DNA of 64,000 bases, taken from contig CAMVIT010000002.1 in NCBI GenBank assembly GCA_947167635.1, forward strand, positions 1 through 64,000, read 5' to 3'. The notes under the pieces are model-generated. The model was not told the origin of the DNA and made no database searches. It was given only the letters and a program-made list of their open reading frames with translations. A program made the position numbers and the translations under genes. Source of the DNA: F23-D06 sp947167635 (lineage in GTDB: Bacteria > Bacteroidota > Bacteroidia > Bacteroidales > WCHB1-69). Positions within the stretch are counted from its first letter, which is position 1. Each line of letters starts with the position of its first letter. Positions 42,067-50,586 of this stretch are shown one piece after another.

Positions 42067-42666
42067 ATGAATATTACAGAAGAAGAACTCCAACGAATCG
42101 TGGCATTGGCCGTACGGAAAGCCTTGGAGGAGATTAAAGGCGTTCATGGCCAGGAAGAAGGTGTGTCTGAACCCCCTGTCCAATACGGGGGAAGTAGTGT
42201 GCAGCCGTTTAGCGACGAGGAGTTGGAGGAGGCCATGCGTCTGATGGCCTCGAACAGGGGTAAGGATGGGGAGCCGAAAGTGGGTATCTTTTGGTTTGAT
42301 CCCAACAAGAACGATCTTTTTGGCGTGCGTTCCCACAGGGTGTCCGACTATGTGAAACCCAATGCGCGCTCGGAGTTCGGATGCGTCTCATGTTCGGAGA
42401 TGCACGAGGATGTGTGGAAGAAGGAATACCACAAGCAGAAATACAAAAATGGAGGTGTGGGCCCCTATACCGGTGCATACGAGATGGTGCCCAGAGGACG
42501 TGTTTTCTATGACCCGAGAAGTGATGAATTCACTATCGCGGTTGGCTCGTGGATAGAGCAATATCCGCAAGCGATACCCCTTGTTGAAGAAGAATTCAAT
42601 TTGAAAGACACGAAGCATTCTGTCAAGACTGCTTGGCACTGGGATATCGGACAAAAATGGATATAA
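42067..42666 (+). CDS. Conserved protein of unknown function downstream of ddh
   Basis: A soluble 199-residue protein without a signal peptide. It begins with an amphipathic helix (EEELQRIVALAVRKALEEIKG), then a variable linker. The globular part has VGIFWFDPNKNDLFGVR, HEDVWKKEYHKQKYK, GPYTGAYEMVPRGRVFYDPRSDEFTIAVGSWIEQYPQA and a final WHWDIGQKWI. I recognise this pattern from uncharacterised gut Bacteroidetes proteins but no function. It sits 15 nt after ddh and is followed 5 nt later by a hairpin terminator, so it ends the ddh transcript. Confidence 0.65.
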   Translation: MNITEEELQRIVALAVRKALEEIKGVHGQEEGVSEPPVQYGGSSVQPFSDEELEEAMRLMASNRGKDGEPKVGIFWFDPNKNDLFGVRSHRVSDYVKPNARSEFGCVSCSEMHEDVWKKEYHKQKYKNGGVGPYTGAYEMVPRGRVFYDPRSDEFTIAVGSWIEQYPQAIPLVEEEFNLKDTKHSVKTAWHWDIGQKWI

Positions 42667-42671
42667 GAAAA

Positions 42672-42698
42672 AAAGCCCTCGGATTTTCCGGGGGCTTT
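42672..42698. terminator. Bidirectional Rho-independent terminator between the ddh operon and rocD
   Basis: An 11-bp stem with one wobble (arms 42672-42682 and 42688-42698) and a 5-nt loop. A run of A precedes it and tctttat follows, between two convergent genes. Confidence 0.8.
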
Positions 42699-42718
42699 CT
42701 TTATGAGTGGATTGAAGA

Positions 42719-43945
42719 TTATTCGAAGGAGAGAATGGCCTCTTTGATCTTGGAGATGGCATCTCTGAGTTCCTCTTCGCTGATGACCAATGGGGGAGCG
42801 AAGCGGATGATGTGCTGGTGGGTCGGTTTGGCGAGCACACCGAGTTCTTTCATCTTCACGCACACATCCCAGGCTTCCTTGCCGTTGGTGGGTTGGATGA
42901 TGACGGCGTTGAGAAGGCCTTTTCCGCGGATTTGTTTGATGAGCGGGCTGTTGACCTTGTTCATCTCGTCGCGGAAGATCTTGCCAAGGTATTCGGCGCG
43001 TTCGGCGAGTTTTTCCTCTTTCACCACTTCAAGGGCTGCGATGCCGACACGGCAGGCGATGGGGTTGCCGCCGAAGGTGGAGCCGTGTTCACCGGGCTTG
43101 ATGTTCAGCATGATGTCGTCGTCGGCCAGGACTGCGGAGACAGGCATGGTGCCGCCAGAGAGGGCCTTGCCGAGGATGAGGATGTCCGGACGCACGCCTT
43201 CGTGGTCACAAGCCAGCATCTTGCCGGTACGGGCGATACCGGTTTGCACCTCATCGGCCATGAAGAGCACGTTGTGTGCCTTGCAGAGGTCATAGCATTT
43301 TTTGAGGTATCCATCATCGGGAACATAAACACCAGCCTCGCCTTGGATCGGTTCCACGAGGAAACCGCACACCATGGGATCTTCGAGGGCCTTGGCCAAA
43401 GCATCGACGTCGTTGTACGGGATCTTGATGAATCCAGGGGTGAACGGGCCGAATCCTGCGTAGGCATCGGGATCAATGGAGAGGGAAATGATGGTGATGG
43501 TACGGCCATGGAAGTTGCCTTCACAGACGATGATCTTGGCCTGGTTCTCAGGGATGCCTTTCTTGTCGTAACCCCAACGGCGGGCCAGCTTCAAGGCGGT
43601 CTCGTCAGCTTCGGCGCCAGAGTTCATCGGGAGAACTTTGTCATATCCAAAGGTTTCGGTAACGTATTTCTCATACGGTCCAAGGCAGTCGTTGTAGAAA
43701 GCGCGGGAGGTCAGGCAAACCTTTTGGCACTGGTCCATCATGGCTGCAATGATCTTCGGGTGGCAGTGGCCCTGGTTGACAGCGGAGTAGGCGGAGAGGA
43801 AATCATAGTATTTCTTGCCTTCCACGTCCCAAACGAACGGGCCTTGACCGCGGGCGATGACCACGTCCAACGGATGATAGTTGTGAGCGCCATAACGGGC
43901 TTCCATGTCAATGGCTTGCTGACTTGATGTAATTTTTTCAACCAT
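42719..43945 (-). CDS. rocD: Ornithine aminotransferase
   Basis: Class III PLP aminotransferase (408 aa) converting ornithine and 2-oxoglutarate to glutamate semialdehyde and glutamate. Landmarks: ARYGAHNYHPLDVVIARGQG, YYDFLSAYSAVNQGHCHPKI, FHGRTITIISLS, EPIQGEAGVYVPDDGYL, MADEVQTGIARTGK, and the PLP-binding Lys in ILGKALSGGTMPVSA, then HGSTFGGNP. One oddity: the usual GAEAVETA reads GAEADETA. It has its own promoter (43990-43997) and a shared terminator, so it is probably monocistronic. Confidence 0.95.
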   Translation of the reverse strand: MVEKITSSQQAIDMEARYGAHNYHPLDVVIARGQGPFVWDVEGKKYYDFLSAYSAVNQGHCHPKIIAAMMDQCQKVCLTSRAFYNDCLGPYEKYVTETFGYDKVLPMNSGAEADETALKLARRWGYDKKGIPENQAKIIVCEGNFHGRTITIISLSIDPDAYAGFGPFTPGFIKIPYNDVDALAKALEDPMVCGFLVEPIQGEAGVYVPDDGYLKKCYDLCKAHNVLFMADEVQTGIARTGKMLACDHEGVRPDILILGKALSGGTMPVSAVLADDDIMLNIKPGEHGSTFGGNPIACRVGIAALEVVKEEKLAERAEYLGKIFRDEMNKVNSPLIKQIRGKGLLNAVIIQPTNGKEAWDVCVKMKELGVLAKPTHQHIIRFAPPLVISEEELRDAISKIKEAILSFE

Positions 43946-43989
43946 AATAATGTATTTTAGTGAGATTTATATTTTACCAAAAGAGGGTG

Positions 43990-43997
43990 CAAACATA
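43990..43997 (-). promoter_or_regulatory. Putative -7 element (TATGTTTG) of rocD
   Basis: Minus-strand TAnnTTTG match 44 nt upstream of the rocD ATG. Confidence 0.5.
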
Positions 43998-44061
43998 CAT
44001 AAAAAATTTGGATTATCACTTGTAAACTTATTCCCATTTATCAACACTCGTGTGTACGATT

Positions 44062-45030
44062 TTATTCGTTTACATAGCCAAAACGTTTGTCCAGTGTGTC
44101 CAGGATGAGCGGAACATACTGCAATATCCGCTCTTTTTCCTCTTCGTAGTCGCTGCCATCAAAATAATCGGGCGCGTCGATAGGCCAAAATGCCGCATTT
44201 TCCTCGATGCCTGAGCGAATGTACGCATCGTTTTCCGTCATCATCCTTGCAATGTTTTCTTCGCTGAAAATGTTGTTGCGACGCAACATTTTCCATCGTT
44301 CAGATAAGGCTTTCTTGTATGAGGGTGACTTCAGCAATCTGTCAAACAAGATGTTCCGATGTTCATCTGCCATGCGCGCCAGCATGTTGGGCTCGTTGTC
44401 GCCGTCACGTCCAAAACTGTGGTCGTAGTCCCAGATGGCGATGCGATATGGCGTGGAGCTGTCCACCTTGTAGAGATAGAAGTTCTTCAACAAGCCATCG
44501 CTGTTGTTCGTGAAAAGCAACAACAGATGCCAATCCGCGATGTTCCTCAGGTCGAACAGGGTGCCGACTTTGTTCGTGAACTCTTCATCGGAGGCGTGCA
44601 GCAGGAACGACCGTAGCTCATCCATGGCCGCATTCCTGTCTTGCTGGTCAAAATCAGGGTATTTTTGCTCGTGGTAGTTCTGCGCACCCTCTGACCGGTA
44701 GGGCAGCTCGGTGTCATTGTAAAAAACCTTGGGTTCTTTGAAAATCAATGCGCCGGTGTCTGCCTCGTTTAAACGAAGCACTTTTTTGTTCAAGCGTTGC
44801 ATCACCACATACAGTCCTTTGGGATCCGCATTCTCCCGAACCATGGCATATCCTGCCAGGCAGGGGATGCTCTGCTCCCACTCAATGACATTCTCTGTCA
44901 TAATGCTGATGACAGGGAGTCTCTTTGCTTCGTTTGGCTTGCAGCCGTTTAGAAGCAGTATGCAAACGGAGTAAATCGTGAGTAGGGCAGGGTAGTTCCT
45001 GTTTTTAAAATGAGAAAACATAACTTGCAC
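44062..45030 (-). CDS. Shortened CotH-kinase-family lipoprotein
   Basis: A 322-residue protein with a lipobox signal (YSVCILLLNGC). The C-terminal two-thirds match the CotH family: GLYVVMQRLNKKVLRLN, GALIFKEPKVF, DWHLLLLFTNNSDGLLKNFYLYK and the diagnostic IAIWDYDHSFGRDGDN. The first half of a normal CotH domain, containing the substrate-loop GRGN...KKPYRIKF region, is absent: the sequence passes from ISIMTENVIEW straight to the middle of the domain. It may be a deletion derivative or a divergent form. CotH proteins are atypical secreted kinases in spores and envelopes. It overlaps the DUF2490-like gene by 26 nt; an ATG at 45021 is an alternative start. Confidence 0.7.
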   Translation of the reverse strand: MQVMFSHFKNRNYPALLTIYSVCILLLNGCKPNEAKRLPVISIMTENVIEWEQSIPCLAGYAMVRENADPKGLYVVMQRLNKKVLRLNEADTGALIFKEPKVFYNDTELPYRSEGAQNYHEQKYPDFDQQDRNAAMDELRSFLLHASDEEFTNKVGTLFDLRNIADWHLLLLFTNNSDGLLKNFYLYKVDSSTPYRIAIWDYDHSFGRDGDNEPNMLARMADEHRNILFDRLLKSPSYKKALSERWKMLRRNNIFSEENIARMMTENDAYIRSGIEENAAFWPIDAPDYFDGSDYEEEKERILQYVPLILDTLDKRFGYVNE

Positions 45031-45850
45031 AAATATTTCCTACAAATCCTGTCACTTTTGTGTAGGATTTCAGTTTGGTTCCATCTGAGTTGGCATCTAT
45101 GACTTTGTCACGCACATAATCGCCGAGGAAGGCGAAGTTCAGGTTGTGTTTTTTGTTGATCTTGACATCCATGCCCAAGCAACTGCGCACGCGGTTGACA
45201 TAGCAATTGTCATAGCCGGTCAAGAACCAACCTGGATCGCCCGTCGTGGCACCACTCTCTGTCATATAGTCCGTGCCATCGAAATATGCGGATACAGAAG
45301 GTGCGTTGAAAACGTTGCGCACTTCCACAGAGACGTAAGGCTCTATAATCCGGCCCCCCTTGTACTTGAGCATGAGACGGCTTTTGAGACCCAGCAGGTT
45401 CCTCGGGTTTTGGAAAAGATTTATGTCGCCCATGCGGTACGTCCACTGGAAACGTTCCTTGAGCGAGAGATTCCAATTGCCCATCTTCAGAGTGCCTGTG
45501 ATGTCGGCCATTAGTCGATGGCGCATATTCTTGAAGGTGGAGTTAGATGGACTATAGGGTGCGATGAATGCATATCCCAAACCCAACTTGACATTGTTAT
45601 GTACTTTGTATTGAATACCCAGCGTGGTCTGCAGGCGGTCAAAACCACGGAAATTGTTGTCGAAACGGGCCTCTTCTTCAAGGGTGATGTGCAATCCTTT
45701 GACGATTTTCTTGTCCAAGCCCAAGGATATGCGGGCGCCAAATTCAGGGGCGTCCTTGACATTCGTCTGTGCTCGCAAGGATGTGGAGAATAATAGGGAT
45801 AGGCCGATAAAAACGGTGAGAGGCCAAAATTTTGCTGATTGTATCTCCAT
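45005..45850 (-). CDS. DUF2490-like outer-membrane beta-barrel protein
   Basis: A 281-residue exported protein with a signal peptide ending LRAQ. Its pattern of alternating strands ends in an aromatic C-terminus (ASYVFSF), as in outer-membrane barrels. EFGARISLGLDKKIVKGLHITLEEEARFDNN near the start and LKERFQWTYRMGD in the middle fit DUF2490 proteins. It lies between the DUF4353 and CotH-like genes with a 33-nt gap and a 26-nt overlap, so the three form one operon. Its role is unknown; it may carry or anchor the other two products. Confidence 0.72.
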   Translation of the reverse strand: MEIQSAKFWPLTVFIGLSLLFSTSLRAQTNVKDAPEFGARISLGLDKKIVKGLHITLEEEARFDNNFRGFDRLQTTLGIQYKVHNNVKLGLGYAFIAPYSPSNSTFKNMRHRLMADITGTLKMGNWNLSLKERFQWTYRMGDINLFQNPRNLLGLKSRLMLKYKGGRIIEPYVSVEVRNVFNAPSVSAYFDGTDYMTESGATTGDPGWFLTGYDNCYVNRVRSCLGMDVKINKKHNLNFAFLGDYVRDKVIDANSDGTKLKSYTKVTGFVGNICASYVFSF

Positions 45851-45883
45851 GATGCTATAATTCGAATTGATGTAAGGTTTATG

Positions 45884-47548
45884 TCAGTGTCCGCCGGGGC
45901 CTTGGCCGCCGCCCGTATAGGACGAGAGGGAAACAGATGATCCGCCGCTCACGGAGCCTTCCTGTATCAACATGCCTTCAAAATAGGAGACGCCCCCTGA
46001 CACGCTCACACCCGATAACAAGGTCGGGGTGGAGGCGCCGGAGACGACAAGCGGCGTGCCACCGCTGGCAGGTGTCTTGAAAGCGTAAGTGTTTGATCCG
46101 ACGGTCATGGCATACATGGTGTTTGGCGACCAGCTGGAAGACGAGTAGCAACTTTGCGTCAAAGAGGCCCCTCTTTCAAGACCGCCGATGGCGATGACGG
46201 TACCGCCCTCCAGGTAGAGTTTCTTGCCTTCCTCGGAGTTGGCATCAATGGCCACTTCGGGTGAGCGGGCACTTATGGCATATATCACGCCCCCTTGGAT
46301 GTGGAAATCGCCATTGGCATCGAGCGCATCGTTGTTGGTTGATCGCCCGTAAACGTAGCCGCCTGTGATCGTGAAGTCGCCAGACGAATTGATGGCATCA
46401 TCGTAGGACTGGCTAAATACGATGCCATCGCTGATGACAATGGCCCCTTTGGATTCAATGCCCTCACTTGACGTGCAGTGGACTGTCACCGAACTGCCTG
46501 CGAAGGCAATGTCGCCATCCATCTTGATGCCTTTGGCGGAAATGTCGCCGGTCGTGTAGTCGGAACCCGCGGCCGTGATGCTGACTTCACCACCATAAAA
46601 GTAACCCTTGCCATCACAGTTGATGCCCTTGCCGCCGGCGCCGGAATTGGTGATGGCCAGTTTTCCGCCATTCATGGTGAAGGTGACGTCGGCTTTCACG
46701 CCCGAGGTGCCGGAGTAATCCATTGTCTCACTGTCGTATGCCGCACTGCCGGTAATCGTGACTGTCGTGGAGCCCCCGTCGATACGCACATAATTGTCTG
46801 AGCTGAGACCGTTTTTCATGGCCGCCGACACCGACACGTCGAGGGTGCCGTTTGAGATGAAAAGATAGTCTTTGCCGCGCATACCGTGCCCGGCGGACGA
46901 GCTGACATGCAGGGTCGGATTCGACATCACAAGAACGGAGGCGTCTGAGGTGATGCCCGCCTTGCCCGTGGCGGTCACGGTCAAGGCGCCGCCGCCGCAA
47001 AGGATGAGCTGCCCCTCGGCAAAGAGGGCAGCCTTCTCGTCCTCACTCGTCGGGGTGTCTGTGTACAGGGTGCCGTCTGCCAGCATATTGCTGCCTTTGA
47101 CGACAATATAGGTGGCCTCGCCATCCGCCGGTGAGGAGAGCGGCCCCTGCAAATTAATGGCGGCGCCGTTGCGGTTGGTGATGCTCACGGAGTTGAGCTC
47201 CAAGGCCTGCATTTGGGCACTGTAAATCTTGAAGAAACCATCGGTAGTGGTGCCGGACAGGGCATATTTCACTTTCTCATCGCCCGAGTAAGCAATGGTG
47301 ACGTCATTGCCATTGATGGTCACGGTGAAATCGGCGGTGGTATTCTCAACGGTAGCACTGCCACTCGTGGAGAATATCACAGATACAGTACGGGTGAACT
47401 GTGTGTCGTCAATGTAACTTTCGAACACAGTTGTGTCTGTCTCACTGACGGGATCCACGAATATGATGTTGTCGTGGCCACAACTGGTGGCAAACAACAA
47501 AAGTCCGATGACTACCGACAAAACAAGCGGGATTTTATTCGCAAACAT
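45884..47548 (-). CDS. DUF4353 carbohydrate-binding-domain lipoprotein
   Basis: A 554-residue surface protein with a lipobox (LLLFATSCGHD) and a long right-handed beta-helix made of repeated GISSDG/IKADG-like turns (for example DGGSTTVTITGSA, CDGKGYFYGGEVSITAAG, IESKGAIVISDGIVFS, DALDANGDFHIQGGVIYAI). This is the DUF4353 (carbohydrate-binding-domain-containing) family. The C-terminus is Gly/Ser-rich (SYTGGGQGPGGH). Genes of this type often neighbour CotH proteins, as here. A TATTTTTG promoter lies 41 nt upstream, so it heads the DUF4353-DUF2490-CotH operon. Confidence 0.85.
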   Translation of the reverse strand: MFANKIPLVLSVVIGLLLFATSCGHDNIIFVDPVSETDTTVFESYIDDTQFTRTVSVIFSTSGSATVENTTADFTVTINGNDVTIAYSGDEKVKYALSGTTTDGFFKIYSAQMQALELNSVSITNRNGAAINLQGPLSSPADGEATYIVVKGSNMLADGTLYTDTPTSEDEKAALFAEGQLILCGGGALTVTATGKAGITSDASVLVMSNPTLHVSSSAGHGMRGKDYLFISNGTLDVSVSAAMKNGLSSDNYVRIDGGSTTVTITGSAAYDSETMDYSGTSGVKADVTFTMNGGKLAITNSGAGGKGINCDGKGYFYGGEVSITAAGSDYTTGDISAKGIKMDGDIAFAGSSVTVHCTSSEGIESKGAIVISDGIVFSQSYDDAINSSGDFTITGGYVYGRSTNNDALDANGDFHIQGGVIYAISARSPEVAIDANSEEGKKLYLEGGTVIAIGGLERGASLTQSCYSSSSWSPNTMYAMTVGSNTYAFKTPASGGTPLVVSGASTPTLLSGVSVSGGVSYFEGMLIQEGSVSGGSSVSLSSYTGGGQGPGGH

Positions 47549-47588
47549 GAAATACTACGTTTATATATAGCCTTGTTTTTAAGAAGGG

Positions 47589-47596
47589 CAAAAATA
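47589..47596 (-). promoter_or_regulatory. Putative -7 element (TATTTTTG) of the DUF4353 operon
   Basis: Minus-strand TAnnTTTG match 41 nt upstream of the DUF4353 start codon. Confidence 0.5.
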
Positions 47597-47678
47597 CAAA
47601 AAAAACGCAACGATACATTTCGTTGAAAATCAAATGGAAACAAATCTCAGCGAGGGCTTCGGGAAAGCCAGGAAAGAG

Positions 47679-49280
47679 TCACTTCATATCCACCCAGACA
47701 ACTGTGCTGTCTAAGTCTGCGTCAACGGACCATGGATTTTTGACCACGGCAATCGTTTTGCCAGCCTCTTGCAGCTCGTGAAGCACTGACATGGGCGGCA
47801 ACTCAGTGTAACACTGTCGATTGCTATAGAACATGGCTGAAATGCAACTGGTGTAGTCTTCCTTTGACAAGGAGGGACTTTTGACACAGAACACCATGCA
47901 ATTCTCGGGCAATTCCTTATCCCAACGTTTGTAATATTCCACATTATCTTTGAGGAGTTGGAAATATATAGGAAAGGACTCCTTGTAAAAATAGCGGTAA
48001 TTGGTGCTATATAGACAAAAGGCGACGCAGAGCACGGCGGTCAGCAGTGTACGAAAGGTCTTGTGACGCATCTTTTGCAGGAGAGAGCGATCCAAGGCGG
48101 AGAGTACACACCCGATGGCCATGAATCCGATGAAACAGAGCACAAAAGTGAACGACGGCATCTTGGTGGTCGCCAGGCTGAAAAACAGAAACACGAACAG
48201 CAGGACGGAAATCAGTGTCAGCCAGTGACTGCGGGTGCGGGCCGCGCGTATGGATATCACCAGCCCGATTGCCAGCACCACATAGCATAAAATGGTGTGG
48301 AAATCCCAGAGGAAACGGATGTTATAGATGACGGGGCCGCGCCCGAAGTACTGCATGGGCAGCACCATAAGGTAAAAGGTGGCTTTACCGGTATGGTCTT
48401 CGACTGCCTGGCCGAGATGCTGGAAATTGTAGAAAAGTTCTTGCCGTGCAAGGTCTGGGAATCGATGGAGGCAATATACTTGCCATGGTACGGCAATCAG
48501 CAGGGTAACGCACAGGGCGGCAAACAGATGCCCCCATTTCCATTGGCGCAGCCGGAAACCGTACTCGAACAGCAGATAGCAGCCCCACACCAAATAGAGG
48601 AGCAATCCTACCAGCCACTTCGTGAGGATGGCGCAACCGGCGAGACCGCCCGCCAACAAGGCCCATCCCCACTGTTCGCGCCCTCGGTGCACATATTCCA
48701 TGAACGCCCAAACAGATGCGGAAACGTAAAACAGGAAGCACACGTCGTTGTGGTCGGTGCTCATCATGCCCGAAGTCAACTGTACGAGATACCAGGAAGC
48801 CGCCACTGCCAACCCCGTGAAGTAAGCGATGTCGCGACGGTTTGTGAGCAGATGTGCCATCCGGTAGAATAGGGGAATGAGCAACGTACTCATCACGACC
48901 GAAGGAAGCCGCAAGGATAGTAATGAAACTCCAAAGATTTTGAACGAGAGCGCAATCTGCCAGAGGAACAGAGGCTGCTTGTGCAACCAGATGTAACTGC
49001 CGCACCAATTGCTGTAGTCGTGGCCAGGTACAACAGGTTCATCGTACATCATCGGCAAGAAGGGGTGCTCCATGCAGTTTTTGGCAACCAGCGCATGATA
49101 CTGTTCATCCCAAAGGTTCAAGTAGGGGAATAGTTGGGCAGCCATGAAGTAAAGAAAGAATCCCCCGACAGTCAAAAATAACAATGACCATCTTTCCCAA
49201 CGTTCTCTGCAACAAGCAGACAAAAATATGAAGAGAAGAGAGAGGGAAAAGAATAAGATATGTGTGGTTGATAGTGTCAA
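47679..49280 (-). CDS. GT39-type membrane glycosyltransferase (ArnT/PMT-like)
   Basis: Polyprenyl-phosphate-sugar-dependent transferase with about a dozen membrane helices. The first periplasmic loop carries the catalytic acidic pair in PYLNLWDEQYHALVAKNCMEHPFLPM, and LHKQPLFLWQIALSFKIFGVSLLSLRLPSVV follows, as in ArnT-like enzymes. A soluble C-terminal part ends VVWVDMK. The frame opens at 49511, but a TATTTTTG promoter lies inside it at 49300-49307, so translation must start later. The best candidate is a TTG at 49280 (533 aa); no ATG fits before the catalytic loop. The acceptor may be lipid A or a protein; neighbours give no clue. Confidence 0.82.
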   Translation of the reverse strand: MTLSTTHILFFSLSLLFIFLSACCRERWERWSLLFLTVGGFFLYFMAAQLFPYLNLWDEQYHALVAKNCMEHPFLPMMYDEPVVPGHDYSNWCGSYIWLHKQPLFLWQIALSFKIFGVSLLSLRLPSVVMSTLLIPLFYRMAHLLTNRRDIAYFTGLAVAASWYLVQLTSGMMSTDHNDVCFLFYVSASVWAFMEYVHRGREQWGWALLAGGLAGCAILTKWLVGLLLYLVWGCYLLFEYGFRLRQWKWGHLFAALCVTLLIAVPWQVYCLHRFPDLARQELFYNFQHLGQAVEDHTGKATFYLMVLPMQYFGRGPVIYNIRFLWDFHTILCYVVLAIGLVISIRAARTRSHWLTLISVLLFVFLFFSLATTKMPSFTFVLCFIGFMAIGCVLSALDRSLLQKMRHKTFRTLLTAVLCVAFCLYSTNYRYFYKESFPIYFQLLKDNVEYYKRWDKELPENCMVFCVKSPSLSKEDYTSCISAMFYSNRQCYTELPPMSVLHELQEAGKTIAVVKNPWSVDADLDSTVVWVDMK

Positions 49281-49299
49281 AACGAATTTATTTAGGATG

Positions 49300-49307
49300 C
49301 AAAAATA
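49300..49307 (-). promoter_or_regulatory. Putative -7 element (TATTTTTG) of the GT39 gene
   Basis: Minus-strand TAnnTTTG match 20 nt upstream of the proposed TTG start. Confidence 0.5.
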
Positions 49308-49939
49308 CAAAAAATAATATGTGGTTGAGAATTGCATTTTGGAAACAGAATCGTATCTCGCGTCAAAATAATCGATTCTCCACAAAACGGAAAATATGAA
49401 ATACCGTAGCAATGGCTTAATACGATATGTGTATAAATGGATAAAATAAAAAATGAAACAATTATACAAATGTAAAAACACGAATGCAACCGTACATACA
49501 AATGTACTCAATCAACAAAGCCAAGAATTTACAATTATAAATTACAGATACCACAGGATTCACATAAAGATATTTTTTTCTGCGACTTGTTTGATTCCCA
49601 AACTTGATTTTATGATTGTCCATTAAATTTTATATTTATCATTGATTATCTGATTGATTTTCAATATAAATACAATTGATATATAATGTTTTACATCAGA
49701 TAAAAACTTATTTTTACTAACAAGATTTAATTTTCATTATTCTTTATAATTAAATAAGTGTATTTCATATAATTATATCTTTTTTTCTAATGTAAAGATG
49801 TTGAATTTTATAAACATTTTTCAAAACAATATTTTTTGAGGGAATTGATTTAATATTGTAACTTATTACAGGGTATTTCGTATGTATATTTTGCGCACTC
49901 ATTAGTTTTGATACAATTATAAATAGAAAATGATATAAT
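49308..49939. other. AT-rich stretch without recognisable genes
   Basis: About 630 bp far richer in A and T than the rest of the window, with many stop codons in all frames. I see no tRNA, no convincing small ORF and no long inverted repeat. It separates the divergent GT39 and XRE-type genes and probably contains the latter's promoter: a near-consensus tatattttg lies about 60 nt before its ATG. Confidence 0.6.
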
Positions 49940-50518
49940 ATGGTTGACAGAATTAAACGGATTCTTGAGTATTCACAAATGTCAACATCTGCTTTTGCAG
50001 ATAAGATTGACATCAGTAGATCCAGTTTGGCACATATCTTTGCCGGGCGAAATCAGCCAAGCTTGGATGTCGCCAAGAAGATTCTCGTGGCGTTTCCGGA
50101 AATCTCAACGGAATGGTTGATTATGGGTATGGGAAATATGTTGCAGAGTGTTCCGGTGCAATCCGTCGCCCAAGCATCGGCAACGGTACCATCGGATGCT
50201 CCATCACCAACGCAGTTTGATTTGTTTGCTGGGGCTTCGGAGTCGGATACAGAGGATAAAAACACCACTCCATTGGATTCCAACTCTATGGAAAGTGTTG
50301 ATAACGAGAATATTAATTCATCGGAGGCTTCTGTTTTGACACAAGATTTGGTACAAAAACCGCAGATACGAGCTAAGGTGCGTGCCTCAGAAACCAATAT
50401 TTCGGCCCGAGAATCGAAACGAGACCGAAATATCAATTCTCGGGGCGATAAGAAAGTTGTTCAAATTGTCTTCTTTTACGAAGACAGGAGTTTTGAGGTT
50501 TATACGCCTTCGCGCTAA
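49940..50518 (+). CDS. XRE-type helix-turn-helix protein
   Basis: A 192-residue putative transcription factor. Residues 3-65 form a lambda-repressor-like HTH (RIKRILEYSQMSTSAFADKI, then SRSSLAHIFAGRNQPSLDVAKKIL and an ISTEWLIMGMG ending). A disordered Ser/Asp/Glu-rich linker (about 75-135) and an Arg/Lys-rich stretch lead to a short conserved C-terminal strand pair KKVVQIVFFYEDRSFEVYTPS. This layout recurs among Bacteroidetes HTH proteins. The gene follows an AT-rich desert and ends at a strong terminator, so it is transcribed alone. Targets are unknown. Confidence 0.87.
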   Translation: MVDRIKRILEYSQMSTSAFADKIDISRSSLAHIFAGRNQPSLDVAKKILVAFPEISTEWLIMGMGNMLQSVPVQSVAQASATVPSDAPSPTQFDLFAGASESDTEDKNTTPLDSNSMESVDNENINSSEASVLTQDLVQKPQIRAKVRASETNISARESKRDRNINSRGDKKVVQIVFFYEDRSFEVYTPSR

Positions 50519-50522
50519 AAAT

Positions 50523-50556
50523 AAAAACGGGATGACATGATTGCCATCCCGTTTTT
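50523..50556 (+). terminator. Rho-independent terminator of the XRE-type gene
   Basis: A perfect 12-bp stem (arms 50523-50534 and 50545-50556), 10-nt loop and T-run, directly after the stop codon. The A-rich 5' side allows function on both strands for the convergent hbd gene. Confidence 0.85.
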
Positions 50557-50586
50557 TTACGGATACGCCATATTGCGGCGTATGTA

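Noticed and set aside
41080..42336. A 419-codon in-frame extension upstream of the MalY/PatB gene
   Set aside because: It runs antisense to ddh, contains the gene's own promoter and has no family resemblance; the enzyme's normal N-terminus is at 41079.
49765..50013. A minus-strand 82-codon ORF in the AT-rich stretch
   Set aside because: Ile/Lys/Tyr-rich composition expected from random AT-rich DNA; it overlaps the start of the XRE-type gene.
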